Origin: Cordilura impudica
Taxonomy: Eukaryota; Arthropoda; Insecta; Diptera; Scathophagidae
Reading direction: 5' to 3'
NCBI GenBank assembly: GCA_963682025.1
Contig: OY821522.1
Coordinates: 29,438,959 to 29,502,958 of the forward strand
DNA: 64,000 bases
Under the pieces are notes generated by a model. That model did no database searches and was not told the DNA's origin. It saw nothing but the letters and a program-made list of their open reading frames with translations. Made by a program: the position numbers and the translations under genes. Of the stretch, positions 10,119 to 21,275 are shown one piece after another; the first letter of the stretch is position 1, and every line of letters begins with the position of its first letter.

Positions 10119-11091
10119 TGGATCTCTCAGGCGAGCGGTGAACGCTGATTTTACCTTTCTTTCTATCTCTTATCTCGTCCTTTCACCCTTTATAGTTTTC
10201 ATCAAGTATGGCATGAGCTGTTGCTGCTAATGTCTAAAGACGCCTAGCAAACTGTCTCACATCTTCATCCCTTCCTTGGCAGGCTTCATATAGCTCCCTT
10301 AGCACCGAGTCAAGCGACCTACTCTTTAAATATGTTGACTTTACGATTGCCAACAACTCATCCACTGACGTAAAAGTACGTAACCTCACCAACTGGTACG
10401 CATCCCCGTAAAGCCTCTGTTTCGCCGCCAATCTATATCCATCAATGAATTTGTACACTTCTGTTTGCAGGCTTGGCGATGGCTCGCCGCCGAACGTAGG
10501 CACTAACGCCTTGACCGTTTTCAGAATATCCTGGGAAGACATCATCTGTGTTGGCTGTTGCCCCCTAGGCTCCTTATGGTACAGATCCCCCGTCTGTATA
10601 CTGTGCTCTTGTTGTGCTAAACGTAGCTGACCCTGCAACTCGGAAATTCTCCTATTGGCTTCCTCGAGGTCCTCGAACTCTAATCTTCTGACCGAGGTCG
10701 CACCTGTACCCGATATTGTCCTCCGTAGGGCCTCGTTCTCCTTGTCTAAAATCTCGGCCTCCTCTAGATTCTCCTGAATTTCGTTCTTAAGTCTCTTGTT
10801 TTGATTTTGGAGAGCCTCCAATTCCTCCTTAAGCTCCAAGATCTTCCCGGTATTACACTCCTCTTGAGTTTCAACCAACCGGCACAACTCCTCTAGCACT
10901 AGATCGGCCTCTTCCAATCTAGTGATTTTCCAGGTACCGTCAACCTTAGCCTTTATGAGATGAAAATTCTCCTGGGTCTGGCACCGACGTCTGACCTCAC
11001 CCCAAAGCCTTTCGAGGAAATAATCCGTCTTCGCCCTGAAGTCCGCTAGCAGCTGTTTCGCTTGTTCTAATTCGACCAGTGTTTGCTCCAT
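10119..11091 (-). pseudogene. gag: gag, N-terminal half, with stop and frameshift at its 3' end
   Basis: Open from ATG 11091 to TGA/TAG-type stop at 10234 (285 codons). The N-terminus is rich in heptad-spaced Leu/Glu/Lys, including LELKEELEALQNQNKRLK, and is a likely coiled coil at about residues 95-140. The C-terminal part (about residues 190-285) resembles a capsid domain by position only. In the same frame a stop falls after ...QFARRL, and a further shift between 10234 and 10118 separates it from the zinc-knuckle half. Ancestral gag was therefore about 500 residues and is now broken in this stretch. Confidence 0.85.
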
Positions 11092-11888
11092 ACGAATTTA
11101 CCAACCCAGTCCCTACTAAACCGTGAAAAAACGATCTCTATAGTACTAACTAAAAACAAAAACAGCAAAATTATATCGCTTTGATTGCTATATGTTGAAA
11201 AAATAAAAATCCCTCCCTATATAAAAGCAATAAAATCTGAGAGTAATAAACCAAACTATAATTTAAGATCCATCTGTCTTTTAAAATTCCTGGAAATTCG
11301 ATAGTCCTAACTAAAAACAATCGGACCACTTATATAAAAATGATGCGCTTTCGAACAAACATGTTCATAATTAAAATTAGAATCCTAATAAAATTAAAAT
11401 CCACTAAAATATATTACGCAAAAAAAACAATTAATCATCAAAAATATTCAAACCCTACTCGCAACCTATATTTAATATATGTGATAAAATAAAATATAAT
11501 ATATTTGATAGAATTACGCAATAAAAATAAAAATCAACTTTAAGACCATTCCCTGACTAAACATAAAGAAATGAACAAAATCCAAACTAAAGACAGACGA
11601 TCCCAAAAAAAAATAATATATATGTATATTTAATACTCTACAAAATACATTCAATATTTCCCAGTGAAAACTAACTATCTGATAAATCCAAAACTAAATT
11701 AAAATACACGCAAAAATTAAAACGCATGCAATGTCTTATAAAACAATCCAAATGACTAACTATAACCCCGGTAACTAGTCATATCTCAAACAAAATAACA
11801 CGTTATATTCAAAAATTCGCTAACTCTATGCACATACCCAAAAATTCAACAAAATTCGGCCTAATGCCGGAACGATTATTGGTCCGAA
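11092..11888 (-). other. untranslated leader of the gypsy-type element
   Basis: About 800 bases between primer-binding site and gag. It is A-rich on the plus strand with no long frame on either strand. A leader of this kind normally carries packaging signals; none can be pointed to here. Confidence 0.7.
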
Positions 11889-11902
11889 GACCGGCTGCGC
11901 CA
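11889..11902 (-). other. primer-binding site
   Basis: Four bases (TTAA) inside the 5' LTR edge the minus strand reads TGGCGCAGCCGGTC. TGGCGCAG is the start of primer-binding sites complementary to tRNA-Ser in some insect gypsy elements; the match to a particular tRNA is from memory and needs checking. Confidence 0.75.
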
Positions 11903-11906
11903 TTAA

Positions 11907-12973
<1,067 letters not shown>

Positions 12974-13674
12974 ATACCGATCGAATCAGAATCATTTTTT
13001 GAGTCGTTTTAGCAATGTCCGTCCGACCGTCCGTCCGTCTGTGTGTCCATGTAAAGCTTTAAATCAAACTGCACGTCGCAAATATGAATATATTTTGATG
13101 AAATTTAGTATATAAGCTTTTATCGGCCATGGGATGAACGCTGTTGAAATAATCGGTCCATGTTCAGACCTAGCCACCATACAAATGACCCCTACGAAAT
13201 CAACATAAATTGCCATAAGATCCAAATTATCATATAGATCACGGCCAAATTGGGTTTGTGTTTGTTAATTATATCCGTTTATGATTTGTCCAAAAATAAA
13301 CCCAATATGTCAATTCGTAGTCATAGGCCCCATATAGAGCTGCTTCCCGATATTCACTTAAATCCATCAAAAAGCAAAAATATTCCACAGATTTTTCTCA
13401 AATTTGGTTTCTATATGTTTTTTCAAAACATAAATGACTTTACCAAATATGGTCAGTATCGCTCCATATTTCGACCTAGTCCCCATATAAAAATAACATC
13501 CGATATGTACTTTTTCATATCTGCATCCAAAAAAATTAATGGGAGTGCGACTTAAATTTGGTTTGTGCTTATTTTCTATATCGAATTAGTTGGACCGAAG
13601 AGATAGGGTCTCTAAACCATGGTATAGGGTATCGTATAGTCGGGCTAGACCGACTATAATTTCTTACATGTTTT
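12974..13674 (+). mobile_element. mini-me/HINE-like repeat, family 1, 3' part of the copy split by the LTR element
   Basis: It resumes at ATACCGATCGAATCAG, the second copy of the ATAC duplication, and carries the GTCCGACCGTCCGTCC tract near 13018. It ends with the 3' hairpin and TTTCTTACATGTTTTG. Joined to 2098-2193 it accounts for one complete copy. Confidence 0.85.
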
Positions 13675-14461
13675 GTTATACCCTATACCACTATGTGGTT
13701 TGGGTATAATGACTTTGTGCTGCTGTTTGTTACACCCAAAAATATATGACCTAGACCCATCTTTAATTATACCGATCGAACCAGAATCATTTTTTGAGTC
13801 GTTTTAGCAATGTCCGTCCGTCTGTGTGTCCATGTAAAGCTTGTAATCAAACTGCAGGTCGCATATATGAATCTATTTTGATGAAATTTAGTACATAAGC
13901 TTTCATCGGCCATGAGATGAACGCTGTTGAAATTGGTGATAATAGGTCCATGTTCAGACCTAGCCCCCATACAAATGACCCCTATGAAAGCGACATAAAT
14001 TTCCATAAGATCCAAATTATCATATAGATCAAGGCCAAATTGGGTTTCTGTTTGTTTATTACATCCGTTTATGATTTGTCCAAAAATAAACCCAATATGT
14101 CAATTCTTTGTCATAGGCCCTATATAAAGCTGCTTCCCGATTTTCACTTAAATCCATCAAAAAGCAAAAATATTCAACAGATTTTTCTCAAATTTGGTTT
14201 GTATATGTTTTTTCGAAACATAAATGACTTTGCCGAATATGGACAGGATCGGCCCATTTTTCGACCTAGTCCCCATATAAAAATAACATCCGATATGAAC
14301 TTTTTCATATCTGCAGCCAAAAAAATTAATGGCAATGCCACTCAAATTTGGTTTGTGCTTATTTTCTATATCGAATTAGTTGGACCGAAGAGATAGGGTC
14401 TCTAAACCATGGTATAGGGTATCGTATAGTCGGGCTAGACCGACTCTAATATCTCACTTGG
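13675..14461 (+). mobile_element. mini-me/HINE-like repeat, family 1
   Basis: It starts TATACCCTATACCAC immediately after the terminus of the preceding copy and ends at the hairpin and CTCACTTG near 14460. The tract near 13815 is shortened to GTCCGTCCGTCTGTGTG. Head-to-tail contact without spacer is what tandem rolling-circle insertions look like. Confidence 0.75.
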
Positions 14462-14913
14462 TTTGTGGTAGATTTAAGTGAAGATTGGGAAGCAGCTCAA
14501 TATGGGACCTATGACTAAGAATTGTCATATAGGGATTATTTTTGAACTATTGATTAATGGATGTAATAAACACATACAAACCCAATTTTCATAGGGGTCA
14601 TTTGTATGGGGACTAGGTCTGAACATAGACCGATTCTCACCAGTTTCAATAGCGCTCATCCTATGGCCGACAAAAACTTATATACCAAATTTCATAAAAA
14701 CATATTCATATTTGCGACCTGTAGTTTGATTACAAGGTTTACATGGACACACAGACGGACGGACGGACAGACGGACGAACATTGCTATTTCGACTCAAAA
14801 GTAATTGTGGGTCGATCGGTATAATTAAAGATGGGTCTAAGATGAATATTTTTGGTTGTTACAAATAGCAGCACAAAGTCATTATACCCAAACCACATAG
14901 TGGTATAGGGTAT
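14462..14913 (-). mobile_element. mini-me/HINE-like repeat, family 1, 5' half of the split inverted copy
   Basis: Minus-oriented. It begins at the point where 59-350 broke off (sequence equivalent to GATTTAAGTGAA) and ends with the 5' terminus of the family at about 14913. It has its own tract GACGGACGGACAGACGG near 14756. Together with 59-350 it makes one ~745-bp inverted copy interrupted by 351-14461. Confidence 0.8.
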
Positions 14914-15862
14914 AAAAATTCAATAAGATTGCATTAAAAATGAAAACATATATCATAGAGGTCACTACAAGAAATAAGAGCTGCATATCAACGGGCTTAT
15001 CGAGCTAGAATGCGCATGCGCATAGGTACACTGCGTGCACAACAACAAGGACAGCAACAACGGAACGAAGAACAACAACAAGAGCAACTTACACAACACG
15101 AGCAACTACCACAGCAGGAACAACTGCCACAACAGGAGCAACTACTTCAAATCGACAATACACAGCCAAACGAACAACAGGCTCAACTACAACAACAGTT
15201 GCCATACGAAAATTTCGGGGTAATACAAATTCTATTAAAAATTCAATAAGATTGCATTATAAATGAAAACATATTTCATAGAGGGCACTACAAGAAAGAA
15301 GAGCCAGAAGAGCTGCATATCAACGGGCCTATCGAGCTAGGATGCACATGGGTACACTGCGTGCACAACAACAAGGACAGCAACAACGGAACGAAGAACA
15401 ACAACAACAGGAGCAACTTCCACAACACGAGCAACTACCACAGCAGGAACAACTGCCACAACAGGAGCAACTACTTCAAATCGACAATACACAGCAAAAT
15501 GAACAACAGGCTCAACTACAACAACAGTTGCCATGCGAAAATTTCGGGGTAATATAAATTCTATTAAAAATTCAATAAGATTGCATTATAAATTAAAACA
15601 TATTTCATAGAGGCCACTTCAAGAAAGAAGAGCCAGAAGAGCTGCATATCAACGGGCCTATCGAGCTAGGATGCGCATGCGCATGGATACACTGCGTGCA
15701 CAACAACAAGGACAGCAACAACGGAACGAAGAACAACAACAACAAGAGCAACTACCACAACAGGAGCAACTACCACAGCAAGAGCAACTGCTTCAAATCG
15801 ACGATACAGAGCAAAACGAACAACAGGATCAACGACAACAACAGTTGCCATACGAAAATTTC
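14914..15862 (+). repeat. three tandem ~325-bp units at the Helentron 5' end
   Basis: Units begin AAAAATTCAATAAGATTGC at about 14914, 15236 and 15566. Each encodes the same N-terminal stretch: basic RRAAYQRAYRARMR, then MRMDTLRAQQQGQQQRNEEQ and a Gln-rich run. Units 1 and 2 end GAAAATTTCGGGGTAATA...; unit 3 instead continues GAAAATTTCGCAGATCAC into the replicase. The end of an earlier unit is at 1-58. The units are not in one frame, so only the last can feed the long protein. Confidence 0.9.
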
Positions 15863-16108
15863 GCAGATCACTATTTTGCTCATCAAAAATTTAAACTTAA
15901 TTTTATTGAAAATATATTCGGATATACGTGCGCTGTGTGTGACAGATTGTGGTTTAAAAATGATATGAAATCCATTCCTCCTATGTGTCAAAGCCTTATA
16001 AATGAGCATTTTCATAACTTCGACTTTTCAATTGCGCGCGTTTGCGGTACGTGCCACACTTCCTTACGGACAAATAAAATTCCTGCTTTATCAACGTCAC
16101 GGCTTTAA
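15671..16108 (+). pseudogene. Helentron replicase, N-terminal Cys-rich module
   Basis: The first ATGs are at 15671 and just after; codons upstream in the same frame encode a basic ERRARRAAYQRAYRARMR stretch back to a TAG. After a Gln-rich repeat comes a cysteine module with CAVC near residue 90 and CGTC near residue 125, typical of Helitron N-termini and probably zinc binding. The frame is lost near 16095 (...PALSTS) and continues in another phase. It is a dead copy; a working protein would recognise element DNA. Confidence 0.8.
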
Positions 16109-17256
16109 ATACCATACTCGTCCAGTGCACTTGCCTTCTTTAGACATAATGACTGAGCGCTTGATCTCCCCAAGATTGCCGTTTATGGCAATCAGGCGAT
16201 TGCGTTATGGACTAGGTCAGTACGGAATATATGGACAAGTAATAAATGTACCAGTTAATGTTAATAATATGGTCAGGGCTTTACCACGGGATGTGGATGA
16301 TGATTTCGCAATTAACGTGCACATTAAAAGGAAACAGATCCACAAGTCCAGTTATATTATGGGAATGATAAGAAAGAGCGTGGTCAAACTTTGGCTCCAA
16401 TACCTAATTAATACACCAATGTTTCGGTTCTACAATATAACTATAGATAATTCGTTTCTCAACAACTATAACACTAATTTGTCAACAACATCAAACATTG
16501 ATCAAGACGTAATTAGTGAAGTTATTTCAATAGACGATTCTTTACATGCACAACAACAAACTTTGCTTTGGAACGAAGACAAATACCTATGTTTAGCACC
16601 GGCTGAGAACAACACTCCAATATCTATTATCTTTGACGAGCATTGTGAAGAATTATCATTTCCATCTATATATCTTGGCGAATTCAAGAATTTTAAGGAA
16701 GGGCTTAATGTCACTCCTTTTATGATAGCCACGAGTGAACTCCGTAGAACAGATAGACGTACTCTACGTGGCCATGAAGATAATGCGTCTTCGTATTAGT
16801 AATTCAATCACAATAGCTTTCAAATATATTGGATTAAATACAAATGTAACCCGGGCTGACATAGAAAATCCTAACTTTCTACATGGTTGTATAGACAGGA
16901 ATCTCGCATTTTTGAGGTCTATTCCTAATTCTGTTTACTACTGGGCACAACGAAAGCGTGACTTGTTTGCCATGATAAGGCAGCTTGGTAAGCCAACCTT
17001 CTTCCTCACATTGAGTGCAAACGAAATTGGTTGGCCCAACATCATGTCTTTGCTGTACAAACTAAAAAATAATGGCGCTGATATTGAAATGATTACACTT
17101 CAAAATATGCATTACAACTATAAGGCCACATTAGTCAATGAAGATCCCGTTACATGTGCGATTTATTTCAACAAATTGGTCAATACTATAATGGAAATTT
17201 TGCAATCATCACGATTAAGCCCTTTTGGCAACCATTATGTTAAACATTTCTTCAAG
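16095..17256 (+). pseudogene. Helentron replicase, Helitron-like N domain
   Basis: Two open pieces in different frames: about 16095-16799 and about 16760-17256. The first has LISPRLPFMAIRRLRYGLGQ, the second has LYVAMKIMRLR, SIPNSVYYW, FFLTLSANEIGWPN and EDPVTCAIYFN, motifs ordered as in Helitron replicases before the HUH motif. A shift of frame near 16760 separates them. The second piece ends at an AAG codon followed by an intron-like insertion (17257-17313). Confidence 0.85.
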
Positions 17257-17313
17257 GTAATAATTCAATATACAGTTATAAAATGACTACCATTTCTGTT
17301 TCTTTCATTGTAG
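17257..17313 (+). other. 57-bp intron-like insertion in the replicase
   Basis: It begins GTAATAATTC and ends TTTCATTGTAG and is 57 bp long. Both flanks are in one frame: ...HYVKHFFK before and RIEFQHRGSPHAH after, exactly continuous in the family motif. It contains an in-frame TGA. GT...AG ends, the pyrimidine stretch and codon-exact removal fit a short insect intron. Confidence 0.8.
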
Positions 17314-17883
17314 CGCATAGAGTTTCAGCATAGAGGAAGTCCTCATGCGCATATACTTTTGTGGCTAAATGATGCACCAACTAATGGCATAGGTGAAAAT
17401 TCGTCATATGCTGTGAATTTAATTGATAAATTAGTATCTGTTAAGTCTACAAATGCTTCTGGACTCATAAAGCTGCAACAACACAAGCATACTTTTACTT
17501 GTAATAAATCAAATAATCGCAGATCGACTGCCCAAAATTGCAGATTTGGAGCACCTTTTATTCCCAGTAAATCGACAGTCATTCTAACACCAATGCCCAC
17601 AACAGATTCTACAAGAAGCGGCTTAAGAACTATATATATGCGCATGTGGAAATCACTCGAAGAAAACAATTACGAAAATATTGATGCGTTCCTAGAAGCT
17701 CACAATATCTCATCCTATGATATGTATTTGAAGATACTTACATCTGGAATCAGTAGACCTATGGTTTTCCTAAAACGAGAAACATGTGAAAAATGGGTTA
17801 ACCCTTTTAATCCTTTTATATTTAATTTACTGCGTTCGAACATGGACTTGCAATTCATCACAGAGGAATATGCTTGGCATTAG
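17314..17883 (+). pseudogene. Helentron replicase, HUH catalytic segment
   Basis: It starts RIEFQHRGSPHAHILLWL, where HAH is the metal-binding HUH pair of rolling-circle initiators. The frame is open to a stop after ...ITEEYAWH at 17881-17883. The region where the catalytic tyrosines are expected sits at this stop and frameshift. The enzyme would nick one strand and hold it through a tyrosine; this copy cannot. Confidence 0.85.
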
Positions 17884-19750
17884 TACGTTAAATTGCGTGG
17901 AGCTCACAAGCCAAGAAGCTGCTTGGTACTTATTGCGTCAGCCCATGTCACACAGCTTAGTTCAAATTATTTATATCCCAACTTCATGGCCGACAGAACG
18001 TGAACGAGTTAGGAAGACAAACGCTGAATTTGAAAGAGCAGAGATAGATGGCGCTTCATGTGATATTTGGAAGGAAAATTTGTTCGATAAGTATCAAAAA
18101 CGTCCTGTCGAGTTAGAAGATGTTACCTTGGCTCAATTTTGCGCTCACTACACGTTTAATAAAGGAGAATGGAAAAAACGCGAACATCCTCGTATCTTAC
18201 GTTATCGGAATTATGATGTACAAGGTAAAAATAATAATTATAAAAGAGAAATGGTTACATTGTACTTGCCTTTTCGTGATGAAGAAAATGATGTTCTCGC
18301 AGAGCACAAATATATTCAATTGTATGAGAGCATTGACGCATTAATAATGCAACGTCGGCATGAATTTGAATCGTCATTGGACATCGCGAAAACACTGGAA
18401 ATATATAGAAACCTATGTATTGAGAACGATCCTGATAACAAAACTGTAGAAGAATTAAATGCAAGTGTTGCACGGGCTCTACAGACGGATGCTTTCGATA
18501 TGTTTTTACGTGATCCTAATGCGGATATCAATGCAGATATTCGCTCTGCCACATTGAGTCGTTTGGGAGCTATAGTAAGAAAAAGAGACAATATCATGCC
18601 AAAAGAACGTTTCATTTCATTAATGAGACAAACTAATATACAACAAAGAGCACTAGTGTTACATGTCATCGATCATATTATTGATTCAAATTGCGAAAAA
18701 GAACCAATAGAAATATTTTTAACTGGACCTGCTGGTTGTGGTAAAACGTTCGTTATACATCTATTAAAAGGAATCTACAATCGTTTTACGAATGTTGAAA
18801 TGCCGTTCAACTCATTTTTAACCTGTGCATCAACTGGTAAAGCTGCTGTTGCTATAGACGGAACCACTATTCATACTGCTTTTAAAATAGCTATAGCAAG
18901 AGAATCGGGGCTTTCCTTCGAATTCCGTAGCCTATTGAAATTTATCAATGCTGTCATTATTGATGAAATAAGCATGGTTTCGGCAGAACTTAACGAAAAA
19001 GTTGATTCACGGTTACGACAAATTACTGGTAGTGATACTGCTTACGGCGGTAGGGATATGTATCTAATTGGAGATCTCCGCCAATTACCACCTGTGCGTT
19101 CTACACCCATATATAAACAAACCCGACAACGTTTAGCAGGCCCAACTGTATGGAGAAGTTTAAAATTTTATGAACTCACAGAGGTAATGCGGCAGTCTAA
19201 TACAGAGTTCTCTAATCTTCTAACAAAAGTCGGCAATGGCGAACATCTTAACGAAGCGCAGCAAAACTTAATTGAGTCTCGATTTTTTACAAAGGAGATA
19301 ACTGACGAATTGTACGTAAGTGGAATAAGACTTTTCTTTAAAAATGAGGATGTTGTACAATATAATCAGTCTATATTAAGTATGGCGCCTAACAAAGTAA
19401 TATCAGTTGCAACTGATTCGTTTTCCGGATACCATAACGCAGAACAGTTGGCATTTTGTCGTCAAAAGTTACATAGAATGCCTATTTTAGAAACTTGTGG
19501 ATTGCCATATGAGCTTACCCTCGTAATCAACAAACCATACATCATCATCACCAATATAGATGTCTCCGATGGTCTTGCTAATGGTACAATTGGCTTATTA
19601 TCATTCATTGAATATACAAATCAAACGGGTAACAATATTTTGGACGAGGATGAATTGCAGCATGATATTGGCACAATAATACGACTTTGGATAAAGTTTC
19701 CAGGCTCTAACAGAATTGGGGCAAAAATTAAAAGAAAAAGTGCACATTGA
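17884..19750 (+). pseudogene. Helentron PIF1-type helicase, N-terminal and central part
   Basis: Open in a new frame after the break at about 17880. Walker A is GPAGCGKT near 18728, and Walker B is IIDEISM near 18958. Between Rep and helicase lies the usual linker with WPTERERVRK and TFNKGEWKKREHPRI. The frame ends near 19720, where the sequence moves to a third phase. PIF1 helicases unwind DNA during rolling-circle transfer. Confidence 0.9.
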
Positions 19751-20690
19751 TCCTGTTTTAGTTCCTATCGGTCGCAGAAACTGCATAACACATTTAAATA
19801 ATAACAGAACCATTTCTGTAAAGCGCACTCATTTCCCGCTTATCCCTGCTTGTGGAATGACCATTCGTAAGTCTCAAGGAGCAACTTTTGATGAATTGGT
19901 ATACCATTATGACAAAAAACATGACCAACAGCTGGTTTACGTAGCTTTGTCGCGAGTCACTGCAATAGAGGGTCTTTTTTTAGTGGCTCCACAAAATGAA
20001 CAAGTTTTCCATCATGGTAGTAGACCCACAAAAAATTTGGAATCTCTGAGGCAGGAATTTGCGAGGCTTTCAACTACGAAATTGGAAACAATACAAGATG
20101 CGGCTTTAAAATTCCTGCAATCGCCCAATGTAACAACATTAATGACTTTCAATTGTCAAAGTCTTCCAGCACATGGTGCTGACCTTCAAGATGAAGTAAC
20201 AAAACGTTGTGACATACTATTACTAAGTGAAACTTGGCTTGGAGAAGACACCACAATTACCATTCCACTGTTTCAGTGCTGCAGTCAGTACAAAAGGTCA
20301 GGACAACGATCTGGGGGAGTTGCGATACACAAAAGTTGTCACAACAATGAAAATGCACCTGAATACCAGCTTCATCCCTTAAGATTGCAAACAACACTTT
20401 CATGCGGAAATGATACAATTGGGGATATGTGTTGCAGTGAATTCCAGTTAAAATCCGCCTTGAAAGTGCATTGCATTGCCATTTATATTTCACCTGGTCA
20501 AACAGTACAAAATATTATTTCATATCTTCATTACATACTGTTGCCTTACACTGAAGCTGGTGCACGTGAATTAGGTAACAATCTCCATCTCATGCCAATT
20601 ATTATGGGTGGAGATTTTAATACAAATTTTGCAAACCTACAGTCGCAAGCTCTTTCAAAATTTTTATTTGACGTTTTTTTTTATGTATGA
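19716..20690 (+). pseudogene. Helentron helicase C-terminus fused to endonuclease
   Basis: First comes helicase motif V/VI sequence (CGMTIRKSQGATF and VYVALSRV). An exonuclease-endonuclease-phosphatase domain follows, with FNCQSL, LLLSETWLGED and MGGDFNTNF, the pattern of APE-like endonucleases from non-LTR retrotransposons. Fusion behind the helicase is the Helentron hallmark. The frame breaks in a T9 run just before 20690, where the endonuclease C-terminus changes phase. Confidence 0.9.
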
Positions 20691-20830
20691 GCAATTCCCC
20701 AGATACCCCCACAACTAATAATTCCACTATTATGGATGCAGTTTTCCATAGATTTTTAAATACAGTTCAGTCAAAGATGTATATATCTTATTTTAGTTAC
20801 CATAAACCAATACTAACTATTTTTAATTAA
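20687..20830 (+). pseudogene. Helentron endonuclease C-terminus
   Basis: About 47 codons after the poly-T frameshift. NNSTIMDAVFHR and SYFSYHKPI correspond to the final D and H motifs of the endonuclease domain. The stop is TAA at 20828-20830. The ATG at 20687 is an accident; this is the continuation of the protein in a shifted frame. Confidence 0.85.
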
Positions 20831-21275
20831 GTCTAACCAAATATTATGCTGAGCACACACGATGGAACATAAACAGAAACATGCGAAAATTTTTTTTGAT
20901 GTGTAAACATCTATGCGCGAAGGGGGGTGAATTTCTATTTCACAATACAATCACAAAAACAGCGTAACTCATATCGGTGTGAGCTGAAGCAGATAACGCT
21001 GTGTGACTTATGATTGCATTGGTGAAAAAATTATGATATAACATTGTTTTTTTATGCCACTTTTTTAAAAGCATCATCTATGTATCACTTATATACGTTT
21101 ATATTGGGACATTTTTAACGTTTTACAGCAAAGGGTTGTTGAATTAGCTGAAACAGTTTTTGCTATAAGTGATAAATAGATGACGCTTTCTGTTGGATTT
21201 TAAAAAATGACATAAAAAAATTTTTAATTACTAGATGTTTACACATCTTCCCTGTGATCGGACTCACATGAATTT
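20831..21275. repeat. nested inverted repeats downstream of the Helentron
   Basis: There is an outer pair GATGTGTAAACATCT (20898-20912) and its inverse (21233-21247). Inside is an imperfect ~45-bp pair (about 21046-21093 and 21164-21219). The arrangement suggests a ~350-bp foldback element or MITE; I cannot see a clear target duplication. No gene. Confidence 0.5.

Larger units (their letters stand above)
14914..20890 (+). mobile_element. Helentron (endonuclease-encoding rolling-circle transposon), decayed
   Basis: It carries, in order, a Cys-rich N-terminal module, a Rep with HUH motif, a PIF1-type helicase and an APE-like endonuclease fused behind the helicase. The endonuclease fusion marks Helentrons, as opposed to canonical Helitrons. 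The coding part is broken by about six frameshifts. The 5' side is an array of ~325-bp units. I could not fix the 3' terminus; 20890 is an estimate, just past the end of the endonuclease. Helentrons are the proposed autonomous partners of HINE repeats, which surround this copy. Confidence 0.85.

Noticed and set aside
14914..15862. CRISPR-like or satellite array
   Set aside because: Units are ~325 bp with a coding start, in a eukaryotic transposon; not a CRISPR and not a simple satellite.
18120..18669. Overlapping frames on both strands within the Helentron helicase
   Set aside because: They lie fully inside the helicase reading frame, which carries clear motifs.
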